Part shown: positions 58,950 to 64,000 of the stretch, in pieces
How positions within the stretch are numbered: the first letter of the stretch is position 1
How the letters are laid out: each line of letters begins with the position of its first letter
Origin: DASQUK01 sp035697145
GTDB taxonomy: Bacteria > Actinomycetota > Acidimicrobiia > Acidimicrobiales > VFJN01
Direction: 5' to 3'
NCBI GenBank assembly: GCA_035697145.1
Contig: DASSDL010000166.1
Coordinates: forward strand, 14,773-78,772
Length of the DNA: 64,000 nt
The notes under the pieces: model-generated
Seen by the model: the letters and a program-made list of their open reading frames with translations, nothing else
Databases searched by the model: none
Told to the model about the DNA's origin: nothing
Program-made: the position numbers and the translations under genes

Positions 58950-59507
58950 TCATTCCGGCCCGTCGGAAGGAAAGGGCCATGCCCGCCGGGCGACGCGCGC
59001 CAGCACCACGCCGAGAATCGCGCCCGCCACCACGTCCGAGGGGTGATGGATCCTCACGTACACCCGGCTGCTCGCCACCACGGCACCAATCGCGTAGTAG
59101 AGCGGCCACAGCGGGTCGCGCTGGCTCAGCACACCGGCCGCGGTCATAGCCGCGGACGCGTGGCCCGAGGGGAAGCTCGACGTACGCGGGCGGCGCAGCC
59201 GCAGCGGCCTCGCTTGCTCCCAAGCGGGTCGGTGGCGCCGGAACAGGCTCTTCACCGGGCCGTTCACCAGTGCCGATTCCACGCCGAGGATGGCTGCGAC
59301 CCTGACGGCGTGGACCAGTCGGCGATCGGGGGCCAGACCTCGCCCGGCGTTCACGAGGTGCCACACGAGGCTGAAGTCGCCGAGCTCGGAGGCGGCGTAC
59401 ATCAGCCGGTCGACGTGTGGGTGCCCCCGGAAGCGGTCGACGCGTTCGTCGATGGCGCCGTCGAAGCGGCCGATCGCCCGGATGATGTCGTCGAGGGGGC
59501 CCGGCAT
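58950..59507 (-). CDS. PAP2-family membrane phosphatase
   Basis: A 185-residue PAP2 enzyme acting on lipid phosphates. Motif 1 (K-x6-RP) is KSLFRRHRPAW (about 88), motif 2 is SFPSGHASA (about 109-117), and motif 3 SRVYVRIHHPSDVVAG (about 142) supplies the nucleophile His. About four or five helices. It follows the RecB-like nuclease gene by 17 bp on the same strand. Dephosphorylation of a prenyl or phosphatidic acid substrate is likely. Confidence 0.9.
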   Translation of the reverse strand: MPGPLDDIIRAIGRFDGAIDERVDRFRGHPHVDRLMYAASELGDFSLVWHLVNAGRGLAPDRRLVHAVRVAAILGVESALVNGPVKSLFRRHRPAWEQARPLRLRRPRTSSFPSGHASAAMTAAGVLSQRDPLWPLYYAIGAVVASSRVYVRIHHPSDVVAGAILGVVLARVARRAWPFPSDGPE

Positions 59508-59524
59508 CGGGACGGCGTGCCGCG

Positions 59525-60367
59525 TCAGGCGAGCTCGAGCGCCAGTTGCGGCTCCGCCTCGGCCTCCGTGCGCTCGACCAGGGCCCGGGCGGCGGCCGGG
59601 TCGCCGCCGAAGGCGGGGCAGTAGGCCCGGAACGAGCACCACTCACACAGCCGGGAGGGCTGGGGCCGGAAGTCCTCGCGATGGCAGGCGCGCTCGACCG
59701 CCTGCCATACGGCCCCGAGCGTGCGCCGGGTGCCGCGAGTCGAGCGATCGCTCGGCTCGGTGATGATGGCCAGCGGGTCGCGCAGGAACAGCAGCTGCAC
59801 CCGAGCCGGTCGCCGGCCCAGCAGCTCCTCGCACAGCAGGGAGTAGATGTGGACGCCGGAGAGGCGCTTGCGCTCGTACTGCGTCGACGGCGCGGAACCG
59901 GTCTTGTAGTCGGTGACGACGAGGCCGCCGTCGCCGTCGAGCTCGAGGCGGTCGATGATCCCCCGGAGGGGCAGGCCGTCGACCTCGGCGGTGAGCATCA
60001 GCTCGAGGCCGATTGCCCGCACCGTGCGAGGATCCTCCAGCCGAAAATAGTTGCGCACCAGCTGCGCGGCCTCGGCGTGGAACGCGACCTCGTCGTCGGC
60101 GTTGAGATCGAGGCCGACGTATTCGGGGTCGTCGCGCAGGTCAATGGCGGCATCCGCAAGGCAGGCCAGCGCGGCGTCGACCGTGCGCTCGGCGGGCGGC
60201 AAGAGGTGGAGGCGCTCGAGGGCGGCGTGGACCAGCGTGCCCCTCGTGGCAGCCGGCGACGGGGGCTCCGGCAGCCGGTCGATCACCGAGAACCGGAAGG
60301 CGAGCGCGCAGTCGGTGAACGACGACACTTTGGACGGGCTCAGCGATCGTGGCACCGGAAACGCCAT
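59525..60367 (-). CDS. RecB-family PD-(D/E)XK nuclease with Fe-S cluster
   Basis: A 280-residue Cas4/RecB-like exonuclease. RGTLVHAALERLHLL (about 42) gives the conserved His, IIDRLELDGDGGLVVTDYKTGSAP (about 127-150) the catalytic Asp and D-x-K, followed by YERKRLSGVHIYSLLC. The Cys in FTDCALAFRF (about 20) and the C-terminal trio in RLCEWCSFRAYC (about 247-258) form a 4Fe-4S site. It is not fused to a helicase and has no cas genes nearby. A leaderless promoter fixes ATG 60367. A DNA repair role is likely. Confidence 0.9.
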   Translation of the reverse strand: MAFPVPRSLSPSKVSSFTDCALAFRFSVIDRLPEPPSPAATRGTLVHAALERLHLLPPAERTVDAALACLADAAIDLRDDPEYVGLDLNADDEVAFHAEAAQLVRNYFRLEDPRTVRAIGLELMLTAEVDGLPLRGIIDRLELDGDGGLVVTDYKTGSAPSTQYERKRLSGVHIYSLLCEELLGRRPARVQLLFLRDPLAIITEPSDRSTRGTRRTLGAVWQAVERACHREDFRPQPSRLCEWCSFRAYCPAFGGDPAAARALVERTEAEAEPQLALELA

Positions 60368-60374
60368 GCCGCCG

Positions 60375-60380
60375 ACAGTA
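60375..60380 (-). promoter_or_regulatory. -10 element, leaderless promoter of RecB-like nuclease gene
   Basis: TACTGT on the minus strand lies 7 nt before ATG 60367. Confidence 0.6.
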
Positions 60381-60427
60381 GGCGCGGGGTGTGACACCAA
60401 CGGCGGACCCTCCGGTGCGGGGTCGTG

Positions 60428-61276
60428 TCAGCCGAGGTCGAGGTCGGCCCGGATGGCGGTGGCGATGCCGGCCGGGTCCTCCATCGGTCCGAAGTGGGTG
60501 AGGTGGGGGAACCGTTCGAGGCGTCCCTGGGGCAGCGCGTCCGCGACCAACGGCGCGATCAGCGCGGGACCGCCCCGGTCGGTGCCGGCCGCGACCGTGA
60601 CCGGGATCCGCACCTCGGCCAGGCGATCGAATGCGCTGGCCGAGGCCCCGTTCTCGAACACCAGGGCCTCCACCTCGGGCGTGCACTTGAGCTCGACGCC
60701 ATGGTCACCATCGGCGGTGCGGCAAGCGCGCAGCCCGTGGTCCACGTACGCCCGCAACGCGGCGGGATCGAGGGTGTCGAGCGGCGGCTTGGCGGCGAAG
60801 TTGGTGTAGGCCGCCTGGCGGTCGGGGAACCGGGGACGTCGGCGCCGGGCCGCGGCGGCCATCGGGTTGGAGACGGACGCGCCCTCGAATCTGGGGAACA
60901 CGATGGGCTCGTAGAGCCAGAGCCCGGCAAAGGTGCCAGGCCGGCGCATCTCGGCCACCAAAAGGGCGGCACCGCCCATGGAATGGCCGACGGCCTTCAA
61001 GTCGGTCGTTCCCAAGTGGTCGATGACCGCGAGGACGTCGTCGACCATGCGGTCCCAGGCGAAGTCCATGGACTCCGGCGCCGTGCTGTCGCCGTGGCCG
61101 CGGAAGTCGACCGCCCAGCTGTGGGCGACGTCCGCCAGGTGTGCGGCCAACGGTGCCCAGATCATCCCGTGGAACCCGGTGGGGTGGCAGAACAGGAGCG
61201 GCGGACCGTGGCCGCCGAGGTCCATCAGCGCGAGCGTGACACCGTCGGTCGAGGGCACGTGCTGGATGGGGCGCAC
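60428..61276 (-). CDS. Alpha/beta hydrolase
   Basis: A 282-residue alpha/beta-hydrolase. LLFCHPTGFHGMIWAPLA gives the oxyanion HP motif, AVDFRGHGDST follows, the nucleophile Ser is in VGHSMGGAALLVAEMRRPG (about 98), and the catalytic His near HLTHFGPMEDP (about 266). The family covers esterases, C-C hydrolases and lactonases. GTG 61276 is chosen by alignment to the usual start. It is divergent from the SnoaL-like gene. Confidence 0.87.
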   Translation of the reverse strand: MRPIQHVPSTDGVTLALMDLGGHGPPLLFCHPTGFHGMIWAPLAAHLADVAHSWAVDFRGHGDSTAPESMDFAWDRMVDDVLAVIDHLGTTDLKAVGHSMGGAALLVAEMRRPGTFAGLWLYEPIVFPRFEGASVSNPMAAAARRRRPRFPDRQAAYTNFAAKPPLDTLDPAALRAYVDHGLRACRTADGDHGVELKCTPEVEALVFENGASASAFDRLAEVRIPVTVAAGTDRGGPALIAPLVADALPQGRLERFPHLTHFGPMEDPAGIATAIRADLDLG

Positions 61277-61335
61277 GCCGCCATGCTGGCAGTAGCCCGT
61301 CCGGCGGCCCAACCGGCGGTCCCGGCTCGCGGCGA

Positions 61336-61341
61336 TAGGGT
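61336..61341 (+). promoter_or_regulatory. -10 element, leaderless promoter of SnoaL-like/TetR pair
   Basis: TAGGGT lies 9 nt before ATG 61351. Confidence 0.45.
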
Positions 61342-61350
61342 CGGGGCGCC

Positions 61351-61746
61351 ATGCCGGAAACGGTCGACGTCGAGGCGGTCCTGGCCGCCAACCGGGACTT
61401 CTACGAGGCGTTCGAGGCGCGCGATCTCGACGCCATGTCCGACGTGTGGGTGCACGACGACGAGGTGGTGTGCACGCATCCGGGCTGGAAGACCTTGCAC
61501 GGCTGGGGCGCCGTGGCCGGGTCGTGGTTCGCCCTCTTTGGCGGGCCGCAGCACCTGCAGTTCATCCTCACCGACGAGCGTGTGCATCTGGCCGGCGAGC
61601 TGGCGTGGGTGACCGTCGACGAGAACCTGATCGGGGAGCAGGTGGGCGGCACGGTGGCGGCGGTCAACATGTTTCGTCGCATCGACGGCCGCTGGCGCAT
61701 GGTGCTGCACCACGGCTCGCCGGTGGCACCGACCACTCCCGGATAA
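61351..61746 (+). CDS. SnoaL/NTF2-like protein
   Basis: A 131-residue cone-shaped alpha+beta fold. The pattern RDFYEAFEARDLDAMSDVWV, HGWGAVAGSWFALFG, AWVTVDENL and WRMVLHHGSPV matches the NTF2-like (DUF4440/SnoaL) group. The conserved pocket His/Asp suggest a small-molecule or protective role. It is 12 bp ahead of a TetR gene. Confidence 0.87.
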   Translation: MPETVDVEAVLAANRDFYEAFEARDLDAMSDVWVHDDEVVCTHPGWKTLHGWGAVAGSWFALFGGPQHLQFILTDERVHLAGELAWVTVDENLIGEQVGGTVAAVNMFRRIDGRWRMVLHHGSPVAPTTPG

Positions 61747-61758
61747 CCTGCAGGGCGA

Positions 61759-62379
61759 GTGCAAGAAACCGATGCACCTGCCGTGCCCGCCGACGGGCGT
61801 GCCGCTCGGGCCCTGCGCACCCGCGAGGCCATCGTCGACGCCTGCATCGCGCTGGTCGAGGAGGGGGACCTGCGGCCGACCGCCCCCCGGATCGCGGAGC
61901 GCGCCGGCGTGTCCGTGCGATCGGTGTTCCAGCACTTCGACGACCTCCCGTCGCTGCACATCGCCGTCACCGAGCGCATCGCCGGGCGCATGGCGGCGCT
62001 GGTCATCCCCATCGATGCGACGCTGCCGCTCGACGACCGGATCGCACGTTTCGTCGAGCAGCGGGCCAACCTGCTCGAGGCGATGACCCCGTTCCGAGTG
62101 GCGGCGGGCGTCCACGGTCCGTTCGCCCCGGAGATCCGGCGGGCCATGCAGGCGGGGTCGGCGTTCCTGCGCGCCGAGGTGGAGCAGGTGTTCGCGCCGG
62201 AGTTGGCCCGCGTCCCGGCGTCCGTCCGTGCCGAGGTGGCCGACGCGCTGGCGGCGGCATCGTCGTGGGCGACTTGGGACACCCTCCGCACCGAGTGGGA
62301 CGACGATCCCGAACGTGCCCGAGCCGTGCTCGCCCGCCTGGTCCGGGCGGTCCTGATCGGCGCCGCCGTGTCAACCTGA
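61759..62379 (+). CDS. TetR/AcrR family transcriptional regulator
   Basis: A 206-residue regulator. The HTH occupies about residues 21-65 (RTREAIVDACIALVEEGDLR, IAERAGVSVRSVFQHFDDLP). The C-terminal domain is helical with many Arg and Ala and no identifiable ligand motif. GTG 61759 follows the upstream stop by 12 bp; TAACCT 9 nt upstream is a weak leaderless candidate. Likely targets are the SnoaL-like gene and the divergent hydrolase. Confidence 0.88.
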   Translation: MQETDAPAVPADGRAARALRTREAIVDACIALVEEGDLRPTAPRIAERAGVSVRSVFQHFDDLPSLHIAVTERIAGRMAALVIPIDATLPLDDRIARFVEQRANLLEAMTPFRVAAGVHGPFAPEIRRAMQAGSAFLRAEVEQVFAPELARVPASVRAEVADALAAASSWATWDTLRTEWDDDPERARAVLARLVRAVLIGAAVST

Positions 62380-62405
62380 TCGTCCCGACCGGAGAGTGTG
62401 GGGGC

Positions 62406-62939
62406 ATGCGTGGGGTGGAGGAGTCGGCGGCACCGGTGGCGGATTCGTCCGGTGCCTTCGATGCGTTCGCCCAGCGTGAACGGTCGGCTCTGCTGGCCTT
62501 CGCTTGGTCGTTGACCGGATCGTTGCCAGCCGCCGAGGAGCTTGTGCAAGAGGCACTGGCGGCGGCCTGGGCGGCGTGGGATCGCGTCAGCGGCTTCGAC
62601 AAGCCCGGCGCCTGGGCTCGCAAGGTCGTGGCCAACCGGGCCGCAACACGGCGGCGGAGCGCCGGCCGCGAGGCTCGAGCCCTCGGCCGGCTCGGCTTCC
62701 GCCGGGTCGCGGACAAGGTCGACCTGCCCCACGGTGACGCCGAGCTCTGGGAGCTCGTCCGCGCCCTGCCGGCGCGGCAGGCGCAGGTGATCGCCCTGCA
62801 CTGCGTCGATGACCGCTCGGTGGCGGAGATCGCCGGGCTTCTTGATTGCACGGTGGGCACCGTCAAGACCCACCTCCACCGAGCGCGTGTGGCACTGGCA
62901 CAGGCACTGGACCTTATGGGCGAGGAGGATGAGCGATGA
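62406..62939 (+). CDS. ECF-type RNA polymerase sigma factor
   Basis: A 177-residue sigma-70 family ECF factor. Region 2 spans about 25-90 (LLAFAWSLTGSLPAAEELVQ, AWAAWDRVSGFDKPGAWARK). Region 4 spans about 115-165 (ALPARQAQVIALHCVDDRSV, IAGLLDCTVGTVKTHLHRAR). It resembles SigE/SigM-like ECF41/SigE-type factors of actinobacteria. ATG 62406 follows a G-rich Shine-Dalgarno. The last 4 nt overlap the next gene, so it is cotranslated with its likely anti-sigma partner. Confidence 0.92.
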   Translation: MRGVEESAAPVADSSGAFDAFAQRERSALLAFAWSLTGSLPAAEELVQEALAAAWAAWDRVSGFDKPGAWARKVVANRAATRRRSAGREARALGRLGFRRVADKVDLPHGDAELWELVRALPARQAQVIALHCVDDRSVAEIAGLLDCTVGTVKTHLHRARVALAQALDLMGEEDER

Positions 62940-63991
62940 CCGACCGCACCCGCGCGGCGCTGGCCGACGTCGACGCCCGCCTGCGTCGCGCGGCGTCCAC
63001 CCTGCGCTCGGCGGTCGATGAGGCCAGCGTGGCGTCTCCGTCCCTGCCGGCTGTGCCACCGCACCGATCGCGGCGGCGGATCTGGCTGGTGGCGGCCGCC
63101 GTCGTCTTCCTGGTGGCGGGGAGCGCCGTGGCGCTGGTCGCGCGCCAGTCGCCGCAGGACTCGGTGCGTGCGGTGGCCGGCACCGACGACTACCTGGTGG
63201 CCGGGTGGCTTCCCGACGGGTTCGAGCTGGTGATCGCTCAGCGGCCACCCGATCACCCCTCGACTCTCGGCCTCACCTTCGGGCGGTCCTCGTCAGCAGA
63301 TGGGCAGATCTCGGTCATCCAGGCGCCGTCGGGCGACGAGGCGGGGACTCTTCCCAGCTTGGCCTCGGCCGACCCTGAACACACCGAGGTGCGTGGTCAT
63401 CGCGCCATCCGGGTACAAGACGGCCCGAACACGATGCTGCAGTGGGCGGAGCGCCCGGGGCTGGTTGTCACCGTGGGTGCCGAAGGTGTCACCGACGACG
63501 AGCTCGGCCGGTTCGTCGATGAACTTCGTCCGGGGCGCCCGGGCGAGATCGAGGACGCGCTCAGGCAATACGACGGATCGGCCCGGCTCGGTGACCTGGC
63601 CCAAGGCGAGATCCTGGTGGCCGAGGGCCAAAACCAGGCGAGCCGCTGGGAGCTCGTTGCCAGCGACGACGTCGGGCGGTACGGCATCACGCTGCGCGAC
63701 GAGGCCGGTGCGTCGACTGCGGGCACGTCCAAGGCCGATCTCGATGGTGATGGCTACATCTCCACCACCACGGGCCATGCGGGCGGTACGCCGGCCGTCT
63801 TCGGGATGGTCGGGCCCGGTGTTGCCGAGGTCCTGGCCGAACAACCCGGCACTCCGACGGCCCGTCTCGAGCTGCTGCCAATCCCGGGTTGGTCGCCCCG
63901 AGCCTTCGTGATGTGGCCGGCCGGCGATCCGAGTGATGTCGTGCTCGTGTTCCGCGACGGGTCAGGTGCAGAGATCGGCCGTAGTCAGTGA
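62936..63991 (+). CDS. Membrane-anchored partner of the ECF sigma factor (putative anti-sigma)
   Basis: A 351-residue protein: cytosolic N terminus of about 47 residues, helix about 49-70 (IWLVAAAVVFLVAGSAVALV), and an extracytoplasmic domain of about 280 residues with beta-type segments and a DLDGDGYISTTT Ca-binding-like loop near 263. It overlaps the sigma gene by 4 nt, as anti-sigma factors usually do. The N terminus lacks the zinc-binding HxxxCxxC of ZAS anti-sigma factors, so it is a divergent type, and its anti-sigma role is inferred from position. Confidence 0.72.
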   Translation: MTDRTRAALADVDARLRRAASTLRSAVDEASVASPSLPAVPPHRSRRRIWLVAAAVVFLVAGSAVALVARQSPQDSVRAVAGTDDYLVAGWLPDGFELVIAQRPPDHPSTLGLTFGRSSSADGQISVIQAPSGDEAGTLPSLASADPEHTEVRGHRAIRVQDGPNTMLQWAERPGLVVTVGAEGVTDDELGRFVDELRPGRPGEIEDALRQYDGSARLGDLAQGEILVAEGQNQASRWELVASDDVGRYGITLRDEAGASTAGTSKADLDGDGYISTTTGHAGGTPAVFGMVGPGVAEVLAEQPGTPTARLELLPIPGWSPRAFVMWPAGDPSDVVLVFRDGSGAEIGRSQ

Positions 63992-64000
63992 TGCAACAGC

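Noticed and set aside
59525..60367. Cas4 gene
   Set aside because: The domain is Cas4/RecB-like, but there are no other cas genes or repeat arrays in the window; a housekeeping RecB-family nuclease is simpler.

Overview
The window is a 64 kb piece of a high-GC (roughly 70 % by eye), gene-dense actinobacterial chromosome. GTG and TTG starts are frequent. Three F420-type luciferase-like oxidoreductases, a mycothiol conjugate amidase (Mca), a cvn GTPase conservon, and many short-chain dehydrogenases, acyl-CoA enzymes and TesB-like thioesterases point to Actinomycetota. My best guess is an uncultured Acidimicrobiia-like lineage, inferred from overall gene content rather than a marker gene. I saw no rRNA, tRNA, CRISPR array, phage or intact insertion sequence.

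Layout. 0-7 kb: end of a membrane protein, a large zinc-ribbon/adenylate cyclase/AAA/TPR regulator, a membrane-anchored unknown and an orphan NuoF-like flavoprotein. 7-9.3 kb: minus-strand redox genes (quinone reductase, F420 enzyme, ABM monooxygenase). 9.3-13.5 kb: a frameshifted ABC-2 permease remnant, a small membrane protein, and a tightly coupled three-gene unit (anchored protein, HTTM protein, membrane-anchored alpha/alpha-toroid protein). 13.6-19.1 kb: amidohydrolase, SDR, tyrosine phosphatase, thioesterase and acyl-CoA ligase. 19-24 kb: secreted YxFxxD lipoprotein, EEP hydrolase, degenerate metallo-beta-lactamase-fold protein, arylamine N-acetyltransferase, VOC and YjbR proteins, with two more gene remnants. 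24-31 kb: fused double acyl-CoA dehydrogenase, SDR, DUF3303-like protein, TetR with a self-operator, second EEP protein, acylphosphatase and PEBP lipoprotein. 31.7-37.1 kb: MgtE-like permease plus PhoU/TrkA-C partner, facing glutamate dehydrogenase, SPFH and NfeD. 37-42 kb: Mca, SCP2-like protein, ChbG-type deacetylase, nuclease, thiolase and small stress proteins. 42-46 kb: GNAT, amidase, and a divergent thioesterase/F420 oxidoreductase pair. 46-50.5 kb: DedA and a cvnA-B-C-D conservon. 50.6-57 kb: MBL hydrolase, uracil-DNA glycosylase, large secreted DUF6351-like protein, SDR and F420 enzyme. 57-64 kb: YceH, DsbA-like, PAP2, RecB-like nuclease, alpha/beta hydrolase, SnoaL/TetR pair, and an ECF sigma factor with its membrane partner.

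Three themes stand out. First, eighteen starts in the window are preceded at 6-9 nt by a TANNNT hexamer, a signature of leaderless transcription; this also fixes several start codons. Second, at least four degraded genes sit in the gaps: an ABC-2 permease 3' end, an aldo/keto reductase 5' end, an epoxide hydrolase 3' end and a truncated 5' end of a DUF1579-like gene. The region is therefore losing accessory genes. Third, metabolism leans on acyl-CoA and steroid-like degradation with F420- and NAD-dependent redox enzymes. The least explained locus is the HTTM trio at 10.0-13.5 kb.
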